Origin: Vibrio cyclitrophicus | Lineage (GTDB): Bacteria > Pseudomonadota > Gammaproteobacteria > Enterobacterales > Vibrionaceae | NCBI GenBank assembly: GCA_023206055.1 | Contig: CP065367.1 | Coordinates: forward strand, 1,674,001-1,738,000 | Reading direction: 5' to 3' | Length of the DNA stretch: 64,000 nucleotides | Shown here: positions 1-9,001 of the stretch, one piece after another | Layout of the letters: every line of letters starts with the position of its first letter | Numbering within the stretch: the first letter of the stretch is position 1 | Notes under the pieces: generated by a model | What the model was told of the DNA's origin: nothing | Database searches by the model: none | The model's input: only the letters and a program-made list of their open reading frames with translations | Made by a program: the position numbers and the translations under genes

Positions 1-580
1 TTACGTGGTAGCTATCAAGCCCCGATACCGTGACTAAATCCAATGCTTCTAAATCTAGGTAGCCATCCGGCATCACGGCGCGTTTGGGGGCATGAATTGT
101 TACAACCTCACCGATCAACATTCGTGTTTGATTGCTTTCGATTGTGATCTGTTCTTTGAACGCTAATCCTATCTTTAAACTGCTCTCCAAGACGAAGGGA
201 GCAGGGAATTTGTCGTCATAATAAGCCGTTAAACCAACGGCGTTGAACTCTGAGACTGGTTTAGGGTAGCGAGCCGAGGTTTGATGGGCCTTTTTAACAA
301 AGTCAGCACCAATGCTATTAACGGTGAAGTACTTAGTTTCTAGAATGTTTTCTAGCGTATGACGGCGGCTTTTGTCGGGGCGAACAATAAAACCAAGCAG
401 CGCAGGATCAGACCCTAGATGAATGACAGAGCTCACTATCGCAAGGTTTTCAAACCCCTGTTTATCACAAGTACCAATTAGGTTGGCGCTTTTAAATCCG
501 GATAGGGAATTAACTAAGCGAATTCGGTGGCGCTGATCCATTGTTTGGATATCTTGTTTAGAAAGGGTCATGTCCTTCAT
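1..580 (-). CDS. Flavin reductase-like (FMN-binding split-barrel) protein, cut by window edge
   Basis: Reading from the ATG at 580 down to base 1 gives an uninterrupted 193-residue frame, and the stop lies outside the window. The protein starts MKDMTLSKQDIQTMD. Its motifs fit the flavin-reductase/DIM6-NTAB split-barrel family: a segment around NLIGTCDKQGFENLAIVSS, then GFIVRPDKSRRHTLENI, and TKYFTVNSIG near the middle. Members bind FMN and act as flavin reductases or as small partners of monooxygenases in the cytoplasm. A purine-rich AGAAGAAAAGAAG stretch just upstream of the ATG acts as ribosome binding site. Specific substrate unknown; family assignment is from recalled motifs. Confidence 0.8.
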   Translation of the reverse strand, partial: MKDMTLSKQDIQTMDQRHRIRLVNSLSGFKSANLIGTCDKQGFENLAIVSSVIHLGSDPALLGFIVRPDKSRRHTLENILETKYFTVNSIGADFVKKAHQTSARYPKPVSEFNAVGLTAYYDDKFPAPFVLESSLKIGLAFKEQITIESNQTRMLIGEVVTIHAPKRAVMPDGYLDLEALDLVTVSGLDSYHV

Positions 581-873
581 ATCTTCTTTTCTTCTCATTT
601 ATTGTTATCTTCGAACGTGCTTACTAACGGGTCTATATGTACGAAGAATCACCTTTTATCGATCAAAGAGTCTGTCGCTACTTGCTTGGATGTTTGAGAA
701 AGAGCTTGGGTGTTTTAAAGAGGAAGAGGACTTAGGAGGCTTTATTACTGGTCCTTGTTGGCGAATAATGAATCAGCAGTAGTGTAAAGATACTAAGTCG
801 CTAAATTTGTTATTGCAGCGGTTTGCTAATGAGCGATACCATATAGGGCTGTTTCTTTGGTAAAGATGTAATT

Positions 874-1281
874 ATGTCGGATGAAAAACTCGCACTAGAA
901 TGGATGCGCCAACAAGCTCATAAAGTTGACCCATATGTTATCAATCCGTCGTTTGATGAATGTGTTGAGCTACTTGACCCTGCCTTCAAGAAGGGCAAGA
1001 GTGTTGCTCAGCTAAAATATCTGCTATCAGAAGCGGATCGTAGAGCAGGTGCTGCCGAGCGTAAACATGCAGCCTTAAAGTATGCCAAAGAAAAAAGCCC
1101 AAATGCTGGTCAGATTCTGCGTCTGCAAAGCAAGCTTCAACAAGTCCAGTTGGCATTGAAATTAGCGACTGGCGACAACAACATGACCATCTCTCAGTTC
1201 TGTTCTGAGTATGACGTGACCAAGCGTGACGGCAATACGGCATGGAATGAAAAGCTGGTTGAACAAGGGAAGAGAAAGTAG
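874..1281 (+). CDS. Small conserved hypothetical protein
   Basis: 135 residues, highly charged and predicted soluble, with no signal peptide or membrane segment. Residues about 45-105 are Lys/Arg/Ala/Gln-rich and look helical, possibly a short coiled coil (repeated KLQQVQLALKLA-type pattern). I do not recognise the family. It is a lone gene: the divergent flavin reductase starts 290 bases upstream, and a hairpin follows the stop by 9 bases and separates it from the convergent AGE-like gene. Codon use resembles the neighbours, so it looks native. Confidence 0.7.
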   Translation: MSDEKLALEWMRQQAHKVDPYVINPSFDECVELLDPAFKKGKSVAQLKYLLSEADRRAGAAERKHAALKYAKEKSPNAGQILRLQSKLQQVQLALKLATGDNNMTISQFCSEYDVTKRDGNTAWNEKLVEQGKRK

Positions 1282-1289
1282 CCATTAAA

Positions 1290-1314
1290 AAGCCTGAAAA
1301 TTGATTTCAGGCTT
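1290..1314. terminator. Bidirectional hairpin between convergent genes
   Basis: A perfect 10-bp stem (AAGCCTGAAA / TTTCAGGCTT) with a 5-base loop lies between the hypothetical gene and the convergent AGE-like gene. A run of A on the left side gives a T-run when read on the minus strand; the plus-strand side is only weakly T-rich. Confidence 0.7.
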
Positions 1315-1350
1315 GGTTGTTAATCCGCTTATTCAGATCCAATACTAGCG

Positions 1351-2793
1351 CTAAGGTCGAATGTTATTGAAACTGACCTTTTGTGTCCCATCGTCTAGGT
1401 TCTCAAACTTAACTGCATCCCCTTGATAGTAATACGGTTCCATTGGCATCTCGCTGTTGGCTGGTCTCGCGTAATGAAGGACTGCAGGTTTACCTTCGAC
1501 CTGCCTGGCATATAAATAACCAATCAACGCATGTTCAAATTGGTGATACCCATTACCCCAATGGAAAGCCTTGGTGCGTTTGAGCTCAAGCCCTACGCCA
1601 CCGTATTTGTGGTCGACCCATACATCATGAAAGGTGGGTAGGGTGTATTGCAGTACGTCTTTCATTGAGCCATCGATAAGCGAAACCGTCATTGCGGCTT
1701 GATCGAGCTCTGCCCACTCCCATGATGAAGCCCAATTTGTGGTTGGTCTGCTTTGCCATCCAGTTATTTCTTGTCCTTTCCACGCTTTCTGAAGTTCTTC
1801 GCCATAATATTGGGATACGTTCACGAACTCTTTTTGGTATTGAGCTTGTTCTAAGGTGTGCTTCATCCCTTTGATGCCAAACTGCGACCATTCAGAATTC
1901 TTCAATGTTTGGCCTGTCAGGTAAGTCATCCAATACGCTTTGATGGTGTGTCCAAAATCATTGTGATTAGCATTCGGTATCATTGCTGCTTTGTCTTGAA
2001 TAGCCCCATAGAAGCGTTGTTCATCTTCAGAATGGTATTGGTCAATCATGGTTTGCGTGAGCCAGTTTAAGTCATCAAGCCATTTTGATTTGATGGGCTC
2101 ATTCAGTAGAGGAGCGACTAACAGCATGTAACCGTTAATCTGATCAAGTTGCGCGACCAATTCACGTTGTGTGGCTTTGCCATCTTCACCATCCGCAAGT
2201 ACCCAAGCAAGACCGCTGTTGTCGCTAAGTCGATACTTATCAAAGATAAAAGCTTGTTGTGCGATGAGTGCTTCTTCCACCTTTTTGTCTTGAGTCAGGT
2301 AGTAATACATGGCGAGGCCAACTAGTGCATACGCTTGATCTTGAGAGGTTCGTTGCTGCCAATCCTGGCCTGCTTTCCCCTCTTTTATGTAGCCGATAAA
2401 ACCACCATGTTGCTTATCTTCTAGCTGTTCAATGAGGTAGTACGCTCCTTGCTTGGCAAGCGCTAATGCCTGTTTATCGCCAGTAAGATGGTAGAGCACG
2501 CCATAGGCATAGGTTTGACGTGATTTCATACGCGTAAACTCTTTGCCGAAGTGTGGAGTGATCCAGCCTTTGTTCAGTTCAGGGCACACATCAGAAACAT
2601 CGAGCAAGGTACCGTCATCACAGCGGAAAGTAGGGAAGTTGCCTATCGGGTCTCCTTGAGCGCTAGGCATCAACCAGTAAGGTGCAAGCCCTTCAGAAGC
2701 ATGGTTGAGCCAGTCTTCTCCGGAAGGAAGAGGGGCGTTGGCAGATACGGCGAAGCTAGTAACACTGAGTAATGCGATCGTTGCTCGTAACAT
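1351..2793 (-). CDS. Secreted AGE-family (N-acylglucosamine 2-epimerase fold) protein
   Basis: 480 residues with a clear Sec signal peptide (MLRATIALLSVTSFAVSANA, cleavage after about residue 20). The mature part has the alternating Tyr/Trp-rich helical pattern of an (alpha/alpha)6 barrel. NDFGHTIKAYWM near the middle resembles the His-bearing helix of AGE-family epimerases, and a second His/Trp-rich segment (FHWGNGYHQFEHALIGYLY) lies near the C-terminus. Cytoplasmic AGE epimerases and cellobiose/mannose epimerases share this fold; an exported version would act on a periplasmic or extracellular sugar. Substrate unknown. It is monocistronic and divergent from the DUF1254 pair. Fold call fairly sure, activity not. 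Confidence 0.7.
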   Translation of the reverse strand: MLRATIALLSVTSFAVSANAPLPSGEDWLNHASEGLAPYWLMPSAQGDPIGNFPTFRCDDGTLLDVSDVCPELNKGWITPHFGKEFTRMKSRQTYAYGVLYHLTGDKQALALAKQGAYYLIEQLEDKQHGGFIGYIKEGKAGQDWQQRTSQDQAYALVGLAMYYYLTQDKKVEEALIAQQAFIFDKYRLSDNSGLAWVLADGEDGKATQRELVAQLDQINGYMLLVAPLLNEPIKSKWLDDLNWLTQTMIDQYHSEDEQRFYGAIQDKAAMIPNANHNDFGHTIKAYWMTYLTGQTLKNSEWSQFGIKGMKHTLEQAQYQKEFVNVSQYYGEELQKAWKGQEITGWQSRPTTNWASSWEWAELDQAAMTVSLIDGSMKDVLQYTLPTFHDVWVDHKYGGVGLELKRTKAFHWGNGYHQFEHALIGYLYARQVEGKPAVLHYARPANSEMPMEPYYYQGDAVKFENLDDGTQKVSFNNIRP

Positions 2794-2848
2794 GATGTTT
2801 ATCTTAGCTATTTTAATTTATTTGAATATAAACAATCACATCTGCACA

Positions 2849-2868
2849 TTGTGATTCGGTGATCACAA
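2849..2868. promoter_or_regulatory. Inverted repeat in divergent promoter region
   Basis: TTGTGAT-N6-ATCACAA lies between the divergent AGE-like gene and the first DUF1254 gene. The half-sites look CRP-like, but the spacing between TGTGA and TCACA is 8 rather than 6, so another dimeric regulator, or a weak CRP site, is as likely. The dyad is seen directly; the function is inferred. Confidence 0.35.
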
Positions 2869-3080
2869 TCGACCAAATGATTGCAGAGAAGAGTAAGGTT
2901 TACAGATCATTGATTCGTACCGGGATAGTCGAATTATATCTAGCATTATCCATAATTCGAATAATTAATAATGACTATAAGTCATTGGATGGGATTTGGT
3001 CTCGTTCGTATACTGGGTTCAAACAAAGGATGTTTTTTAAACAATTGAATGTTTCACCTTTACGAAGAGATATGCTCAAC

Positions 3081-4559
3081 ATGAAAAAACTTCTATTAGC
3101 TTCGCTACTCACTATAAGCACAATGCCTGTCTATTCTCAATCGTTTGATGATACCGACGACATCCTTAATCGCGCATCGCAGATTGAAAATCTTGAATAC
3201 AAAATGATGGTACAGCGCGCTACTCAAACAGCAATCCATTATATGCCAGCTGTGACTCAAATTGATTTCCTAAAAGCGACTCGTCGTGACCTTGATGGTG
3301 ACTTCAACGATGTGGTTTACGTCAACGAACCTTTTGGCTCAGAAAAGGGTTTTCTCACCGCGAACGATACCACGGCTTACGCATGGGCAACGATAACATC
3401 GAAGAACGGCCCTGTGGTGATTGAGGTGCCAGCAGCAACAGACAAAGTAAATTATTTTGGCTCAATCGTTAACCAATGGGAGGTTCCGATTGCTGACGTT
3501 GGCTACAAAGGCGCTGACGAAGGCAAAGGAGGGAAGTACCTATTCTTGCCACCAGGTTACGACAACAAATTAGGTACAAAGCAAGAACTTGAAAGCCAAG
3601 GCTACTTGGTGTTTGAAACGGATACGTACCTGTATGGTTTTTCTTTTAGACCGTCGTTAACCAATGGGGCGACAGATTTGGATGCGGGCAACTATGCGAA
3701 GAAAATCAAAATCTACAATCTTGTTGATGCTGAAAACCCACCAAAGACGGACTACTTAGATGCAACGGAAGTCGCATATGACAGCCTCCCTTATTACAAC
3801 GAGACGTTCTTTCAAGACATTAATGATGTCATCCAAGAGAACCCGGTCAGAACGCAAGACAAAGCAATGGCGTCGTTACTAAAAGACCTTGGTATTGAAA
3901 AAGGGAAAAAATTCGACCCAACAGATGAGCAGAAAAAAGCGATACGTGAAGGTGTACTTATGGCTTATGCGCACATGCAATCGAAATTCGTAGAGCCTGA
4001 TCAGACGGTGAGTGCGTTATGGAAAGATAAAAATGGCAAGCCTTTATCGCAATGGTCTTTCTGGAATTTTGGCCCTCAAGCTCAGCTTGGCTTCCCTTTT
4101 GTGGATGAAGATGAAGTCTTGGTCGATAAGCGTGCTGCATCGTATTTCTACGTAACGTATTTGCCGAAGCAACTGGGTGGTTCTACTTTCTATCTGACAG
4201 GTTTACGCGATTCTAACGGTGAGATGTTAGATGGCAAAGCGACGTACAAGCTCAATGTGCCAGCAGATACACCGGTTGAAGATTTCTGGTCTGCGATTGT
4301 TTACAACATGGAAACCAAGAACTTTGTGAAAGGTGTCGACCGAGTGGGTTTATCTTCTCGCAATGCCGACACAATGAAAAAGAACCCTGATGGCTCTTAC
4401 GATCTCTACTTCGGCCCTAAGGCTCCAAAAGGGCAAGAGAGTAATTGGGTTCAGACGGGTGGTGAAGATTACTTCTTGTTGTTCAGACTTTACCGACCAA
4501 CATCGAAAACCTTCTTCAAAAACTGGATGCTAGAAGATATGGAGAAAATCAGTGGCTAA
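3081..4559 (+). CDS. Secreted DUF1254/DUF1214 protein (first of a tandem pair)
   Basis: 492 residues from the ATG at 3081. This start gives a proper Sec signal peptide (MKKLLLASLLTISTMPVYSQ) and has GAAGAGA about 11 bases upstream. The frame stays open back to 2859, but that extension is not signal-like. Family features: an N-terminal DUF1254 region (about 75-200, with NDTTAYAWATITS and GPVVIEVPA) and a C-terminal DUF1214 region (STFYLTGLRDSNGEMLDG, then APKGQESNWVQT and LLFRLYRPT). These periplasmic proteins are widespread in marine bacteria; their biochemical role is not established. A paralogue follows 115 bases downstream, then a LysR gene that may control both. Confidence 0.8.
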   Translation: MKKLLLASLLTISTMPVYSQSFDDTDDILNRASQIENLEYKMMVQRATQTAIHYMPAVTQIDFLKATRRDLDGDFNDVVYVNEPFGSEKGFLTANDTTAYAWATITSKNGPVVIEVPAATDKVNYFGSIVNQWEVPIADVGYKGADEGKGGKYLFLPPGYDNKLGTKQELESQGYLVFETDTYLYGFSFRPSLTNGATDLDAGNYAKKIKIYNLVDAENPPKTDYLDATEVAYDSLPYYNETFFQDINDVIQENPVRTQDKAMASLLKDLGIEKGKKFDPTDEQKKAIREGVLMAYAHMQSKFVEPDQTVSALWKDKNGKPLSQWSFWNFGPQAQLGFPFVDEDEVLVDKRAASYFYVTYLPKQLGGSTFYLTGLRDSNGEMLDGKATYKLNVPADTPVEDFWSAIVYNMETKNFVKGVDRVGLSSRNADTMKKNPDGSYDLYFGPKAPKGQESNWVQTGGEDYFLLFRLYRPTSKTFFKNWMLEDMEKISG

Positions 4560-4594
4560 CCAGCAATAGAGACTCAACAGTCTCTGGAAATAAA

Positions 4595-4644
4595 TAACCT
4601 AGTGCGCAGCCCCAGTTAAGAATACGTCGGTGCTGCCTAGGTTA
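4595..4644 (+). other. Intercistronic hairpin between the two DUF1254 genes
   Basis: TAACCTAG (4595-4602) pairs with CTAGGTTA (4637-4644). After a 3-base bulge, GCAGC (4606-4610) pairs with GCTGC (4632-4636). There is no T-run, so it is more likely an mRNA stability or processing element than a strong terminator. Confidence 0.5.
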
Positions 4645-4674
4645 TGTGAATCACTTTAGACAAGAGAAACTATC

Positions 4675-6168
4675 ATGAAAAAATCGATTATTGCGACGTT
4701 ACTGATTACTTTAGGCTGTTCATCTTTCGCATTCGCTGAGCCTAAATTTAGCGCCCAAGTGCCAGAGAGTATCATTACCCCAAATAAGGTTGAGTCTGCT
4801 TATTTAGGAGAGTTGAACTATACCGATGGTGCGCCTACTGAAGAAACGCACGCTAAGGTGCAAGACTTTGTACAAGTCTCTAATGCGGTACGTGTATTTC
4901 TATCCGGTATTCCCGTTGCTTCAATACAAGGGCTGTTGTTGGGACACGAAAGTATCGGCATGAAGCCCAATCAAACCATCGCAGTTTCTGAAGATAACTT
5001 AGACGCCAATAGCTTATGGCTAACTGCGAATACCACAACGCCGTATATCACGTCAGAAATTGATGTGAAAGACGGACCGGTTATTCTGGATATTCCAACC
5101 CCAGTACTTGGTTTACTCGACAACGCCGCATTTAAATATGTCGACAGAATTGGTGTCACTCATCCAGACAATGTTGCTAAGTCAGGTAAGTATTTTATTC
5201 GCCACTCTTCATGGGAAGGAGAGGTGCCAGAAGGATACATTGAGGTTGTCAGTGAAGGGTATCAGCATTGGCTGTTGCTGCGTTTGGTGAGCTCACCAGA
5301 GAGTATGGAACAGAGCATTACAACATTAAAAAACACCACCAAACTGTATCCGTATGGCAAAGAAGATAAGACAGAGTTCATGAATATTTCTGGCGTTGAT
5401 TACAACACCATTCATGCTATGGACGAGACGTTCTACGATGAGGTGAATGCACTCATTCAATACGAACCTACTGCTATTTTTGATGCTGAATGGTTGTCGT
5501 TGGCTAAAGATATTGGAATAGAAAAAGGGCAAGAGTTTGTGCCAAACAAGCGTATGCAGCAAATACTGTCGGAAGCGGCAAAAATAGCAACGGCTGAAGC
5601 GCGTTCAACCTATTTCCACCCGAAAGAAGAGATGTTCCGCTATGAGGATCGACAATGGTTTACTCCGTTGGTCTCTGGTCATGAATTTAAAGATGCAAAT
5701 GGCGTGATTGACTCTGACATGCGAGCAACTTTCCACTTTATGGCGACGGGAATTACCCCTGATATGGTGACAAAAACGGTAGGCAAAGGGTCGGATTACT
5801 TATTGGCGACGCGTGATTCAAACAAAGAAGTGCTAGATGGCAGTCAGCACTACACGGTAACACTGCCGCCTAATGCGCCTGTAGAGAAGTTCTGGTCATT
5901 TATGATCTACGACAACCAGACGCGTTCGATGTTAGAAACCGACCAAAAATCTGCTGGTCTTGATGGTTTGAGTGAGGACATTAAGAAGAACAGTGATGGC
6001 TCTATCACTATTCATTTTTCGCCTAATGCACCTAAAGGAATGGAAAATAACTGGGTTCAAACGACGGAAGGTAAAGGTTTTAATATCATCTTCCGCATGT
6101 ATTCGCCGACAGAAAAGTGGTTTGATAATTCGTGGAAGCCTAGTGACTTTATCAAAGTAAACAAGTGA
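4675..6168 (+). CDS. Secreted DUF1254/DUF1214 protein (second of a tandem pair)
   Basis: 497 residues with a Sec signal peptide (MKKSIIATLLITLGCSSFAFA). Same two-part architecture as its upstream neighbour. In the DUF1254 region the shared motif is NTTTPYITSEIDVKDGPVI; in the DUF1214 region it is LLATRDSNKEVLDG. The C-terminal segment APKGMENNWVQT aligns directly with APKGQESNWVQT of the first gene, so the pair is an ancient duplication that has diverged strongly at the N-terminus. Probably periplasmic. No enzyme function is known to me. It ends with a good terminator at 6226-6254, so the two genes look like one transcription unit. Confidence 0.8.
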   Translation: MKKSIIATLLITLGCSSFAFAEPKFSAQVPESIITPNKVESAYLGELNYTDGAPTEETHAKVQDFVQVSNAVRVFLSGIPVASIQGLLLGHESIGMKPNQTIAVSEDNLDANSLWLTANTTTPYITSEIDVKDGPVILDIPTPVLGLLDNAAFKYVDRIGVTHPDNVAKSGKYFIRHSSWEGEVPEGYIEVVSEGYQHWLLLRLVSSPESMEQSITTLKNTTKLYPYGKEDKTEFMNISGVDYNTIHAMDETFYDEVNALIQYEPTAIFDAEWLSLAKDIGIEKGQEFVPNKRMQQILSEAAKIATAEARSTYFHPKEEMFRYEDRQWFTPLVSGHEFKDANGVIDSDMRATFHFMATGITPDMVTKTVGKGSDYLLATRDSNKEVLDGSQHYTVTLPPNAPVEKFWSFMIYDNQTRSMLETDQKSAGLDGLSEDIKKNSDGSITIHFSPNAPKGMENNWVQTTEGKGFNIIFRMYSPTEKWFDNSWKPSDFIKVNK

Positions 6169-6225
6169 TTCTATCGAAGTAGAAGATAAGATCTGAACTA
6201 GTACAGATAAGGCTAATCAAGATTG

Positions 6226-6254
6226 GATACACCCTTTAAGAGGGTGTATCTTTT
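6226..6254 (+). terminator. Rho-independent terminator after the DUF1254 pair
   Basis: A 10-bp stem (GATACACCCT / AGGGTGTATC) with a 5-base loop is followed directly by TTTT. Confidence 0.8.
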
Positions 6255-6329
6255 CGTGTTATGGTTATCTGAACTCATACAGGTTATCTCGACCTAAACA
6301 ACGCGATGCCCCATATTGCTAGGAGATTT

Positions 6330-7268
6330 ATGCAAAAGGATATTTCATATCAATTGAATCGAGTCGACTTAAATCTGCTGGTGGCTTTTGATACGTTGCT
6401 TAAGGAACGCAATGTAACGAATGCTGCAAAGGCGTTGTTTGTTTCGCAATCGGCCATGAGTCGGAGCTTAAAAAGGTTAAGAGAAACGTTCGATGATCCT
6501 CTTTTCATTCGAACATCGACAGGGCTGACACCGACATCAAGATCATTAGAACTAGGTCAAGAACTGCAACACATTCTTCCGCAACTAGGTGCGTTATTTC
6601 AGCGTAATCAATTTGATCCTCGAGAATGCAACGAGACGTTTTCGATCTCCTTGCCTACCTTTCTAGGCAGCACCATCCTTCCCAATCTAGCCTTGGAGTT
6701 ATTTGATGAAGCTCCGGATGTGAATGTGATAGAAATGGCAGCCAAAAGTAACCCTTATGATTTATTAGACAAAGGGAAACTAGACTTTGCGATTCATTAC
6801 TCGAGCTCACTGGACCAAAAATATCAAGCCACAAAGTTAGGCACTATTTACCCCAAACTGTTTGTTCGGAAAGACCACCCGCTGGTTGGAAAGAAATCAA
6901 TGTTAGATGAGATCATGCAATATCCAGTGCTCGCGATGAATGTAGAAGAGGACCATAAGCAAGCATTCAACACTCCTTTGCAACAGATCTTATTGGAGCT
7001 AGAAAGTGATAAACGGCCAAAGCTTCGAAGTACTCAAACTCACGTCTTAATGGAGATTGCATCTCGCTCAGATGCGGTGATTTTTGGTATGAACGCTTTA
7101 AATGCATTGCCAGATTTCGATCACCGATTTGTCGATATTTATGATTTTGTCGATAGTAAACAATATCACGTAGATCTCTATTTATTACAGCATCAACGTA
7201 CATTTACATCCGCTTCGCATCAGTGGATAGCGTCTCGGTTTAATGAATTATTGAAGACCATACTTTGA
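6330..7268 (+). CDS. LysR-family transcriptional regulator
   Basis: 312 residues from the ATG at 6330, which has AGGAGA 4-9 bases upstream. An upstream in-frame ATG at 6306 lacks a ribosome binding site. The N-terminal winged HTH is typical (DLNLLVAFDTLLKERNVTNAAKALFVSQSAMSRSL, about residues 12-50), and an effector domain follows. The NodD/LeuO-like DLNLLVAFD start and the DDPLFIRTSTGLTPT wing fit the subgroup often found beside DUF1254 genes. It lies downstream of the DUF1254 pair and probably regulates it; the ligand is unknown. Confidence 0.9.
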   Translation: MQKDISYQLNRVDLNLLVAFDTLLKERNVTNAAKALFVSQSAMSRSLKRLRETFDDPLFIRTSTGLTPTSRSLELGQELQHILPQLGALFQRNQFDPRECNETFSISLPTFLGSTILPNLALELFDEAPDVNVIEMAAKSNPYDLLDKGKLDFAIHYSSSLDQKYQATKLGTIYPKLFVRKDHPLVGKKSMLDEIMQYPVLAMNVEEDHKQAFNTPLQQILLELESDKRPKLRSTQTHVLMEIASRSDAVIFGMNALNALPDFDHRFVDIYDFVDSKQYHVDLYLLQHQRTFTSASHQWIASRFNELLKTIL

Positions 7269-7310
7269 GAAAACGCATCCTAGTGAAACGTCTCTAACCG
7301 CTTAACAAAT

Positions 7311-7341
7311 AATGAGTCTCGATGCTATCTCGAGACTCATT
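7311..7341. terminator. Bidirectional hairpin between LysR and GST genes
   Basis: An 11-bp perfect stem (AATGAGTCTCG / CGAGACTCATT) with a 9-base loop lies between convergent genes. T-runs are short on both sides. Confidence 0.6.
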
Positions 7342-7350
7342 GCTATCTAC

Positions 7351-7998
7351 TTATACTGACTCACCCGCCTCGTCTTCTTCGACTACATCGGTTTCTAAAC
7401 TTGCCTCCGCGAGCCACTTTTGTATAGAAGGGCTGTTAAGTACACGCTGTTGATACTGAGATGCCTTCTCTGAAAGTTCGATGCCATAGGTTTCAACTCG
7501 CAGTGCCACGGGCGCAAACATCGCATCGGCAATCGACCACTCGCCGAACAACCATCCCTCTGGGTATTGTTCCATTTGTGCAGACCATATTGCGTCGATG
7601 CGAGCGATGTCTTTCAGTGCGCCATCACTCAGCGTGAGCTTTCTTTTGGCTCGGCAGTTCATTGGCAACTCATTTCTGATGTTGAAAAAACCAGAATGCA
7701 TCTCAGCAGAAATTGCTCTTGCACGAGCGCGCTCTTTGGTTGATTTTGGCCATGCAGCACCATTTAGGTAGGCATCATTAACGTATTCGAGAATAGCCAG
7801 TGAATCCCACACAGCAACGTCACCATCGACCAGAGTCGGCACTTTTGCGGTGGGTGTAATTGAAGCCAGCGTGTCATAAAAATCTGGGGTGAATAGCTTA
7901 AGTTTGATGACTTCGGCATTCAGGTTGTAATTATCGAAGATTAGCCAAGCGCGCAGTGACCAAGTTGAGTAGTTCTGGTTTCCAATATAAAGCTGCAT
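7351..7998 (-). CDS. Glutathione S-transferase family protein
   Basis: 215 residues. The N-terminal thioredoxin-fold half has MQLYIGNQNYSTWSLRAWL and the cis-Pro segment AKVPTLVDGDVAVWDSLAI (Val-Pro and Glu/Asp-Ser glutathione-contact positions). The C-terminal half is all-helical, with WLFGEWSIADAMFAPVALR matching the conserved GST helix motif. Cytosolic; conjugates or reduces electrophiles using glutathione. The divergent LysR gene starts 116 bases away and is the likely regulator. The class within the GST superfamily is not resolved. Confidence 0.88.
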   Translation of the reverse strand: MQLYIGNQNYSTWSLRAWLIFDNYNLNAEVIKLKLFTPDFYDTLASITPTAKVPTLVDGDVAVWDSLAILEYVNDAYLNGAAWPKSTKERARARAISAEMHSGFFNIRNELPMNCRAKRKLTLSDGALKDIARIDAIWSAQMEQYPEGWLFGEWSIADAMFAPVALRVETYGIELSEKASQYQQRVLNSPSIQKWLAEASLETDVVEEDEAGESV

Positions 7999-8114
7999 CG
8001 TTGCTTCCTTGCGTTTGGTGGATATGCATTTGAGCTTAGGGGATTGTATTGCGTCGCACTAACGGATAATTTTGATGACAGACATTAATAAAAACGATGG
8101 GTGGTGATTTCAAT

Positions 8115-8948
8115 ATGGATATTGATGCTTTGCGAGGTTTTCTCGCGTTCGTGGAAACAAGCAGTTTCACGCGTGCCGCGAAACAGATTAATCGCACTCA
8201 GTCGGCATTCAGTGCGCAAATGCGTAAGTTGGAAGAGGAGCTCAACGTCACCCTTTTCCAAAAAGAGGGACGTAACTTAATACTCACTGAAGCTGGCTTA
8301 GCGCTGCGCTCTCATGCGGAGCAGTTGGTCGCACTCCACAATACCGCGCTTAAACAAGTGAAGCGTTATGAAGACAAACAGCCTCTGAGGTTGGGATGCC
8401 CTGAAGACTACAACGACATCATTCTTCCAAAAGTCATTTGCCTGTTACAGCAAGCAGAACCCACCTGTTCTATTCAAATATATAGCCTGCCGAGCATTAC
8501 GCTGAGAGAGTGGCTTGATGACGGCAGGCTCGATGCCGCGATTGTCACTCGAGCGCCCGACAGCGAAGAGGGTTATTGGCTTACGCATGATGTGGGTGTT
8601 TGGATAAGCAGCCTTGACTATGCGTTTGATAGCTCCAAACCTGTTCCATTAGCCTTGTTTCAAACAGACTGTAAGTATCACGCAGCAGCAGTGAATGGTT
8701 TAGCTAAGCAAGGTACGCCTTATCAGCTGTTAGCATGCAGCAATACCGCTTCAGCGCAGCGGGCAATCGTAAAAGCAGGGTTAGCGATTGGTGCGATGGG
8801 TAAACTCAGTGTGACCCCGGATCTGAAAATTCTCGACGACATGCCACCGTTGCCTTCGGTCGATATTGTGTTGATCTTAGCGAGTAAACATCATCCGGTG
8901 TTAGATAAAGAGGTTCTCAATCAACTTGTTGAGCTGGATTCTGAGTAG
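8115..8948 (+). CDS. LysR-family transcriptional regulator, divergent from GST gene
   Basis: 277 residues from the ATG at 8115 (MDIDALRGFLAFVETSSFTRAAKQ), the normal LysR start; an in-frame ATG at 8097 is an alternative. The HTH spans about residues 3-62 (SSFTRAAKQINRTQSAFSAQMRKLEE), and the effector-binding domain is somewhat short. The divergent arrangement with the GST gene suggests it controls that gene and itself. The recognition helix begins with RTQSAFSAQ rather than the common SQSAVS. Confidence 0.88.
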   Translation: MDIDALRGFLAFVETSSFTRAAKQINRTQSAFSAQMRKLEEELNVTLFQKEGRNLILTEAGLALRSHAEQLVALHNTALKQVKRYEDKQPLRLGCPEDYNDIILPKVICLLQQAEPTCSIQIYSLPSITLREWLDDGRLDAAIVTRAPDSEEGYWLTHDVGVWISSLDYAFDSSKPVPLALFQTDCKYHAAAVNGLAKQGTPYQLLACSNTASAQRAIVKAGLAIGAMGKLSVTPDLKILDDMPPLPSVDIVLILASKHHPVLDKEVLNQLVELDSE

Positions 8949-9001
8949 CTTAGGTTCGTCTTCCTACTAAAGAATTCCCAAGCTTTTATGTTTGAATCGC
9001 T

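Noticed and set aside
570..782. 70-codon plus-strand frame across the flavin reductase start
   Set aside because: Overlaps the 5' end of the flavin reductase gene on the other strand and lacks a ribosome binding site; composition is unlike a real protein.
2849..2868. CRP site between the AGE-like and DUF1254 genes
   Set aside because: Half-sites TGTGA/TCACA are separated by 8 rather than 6 bases, so a canonical CRP site cannot be claimed; listed only as a dyad.
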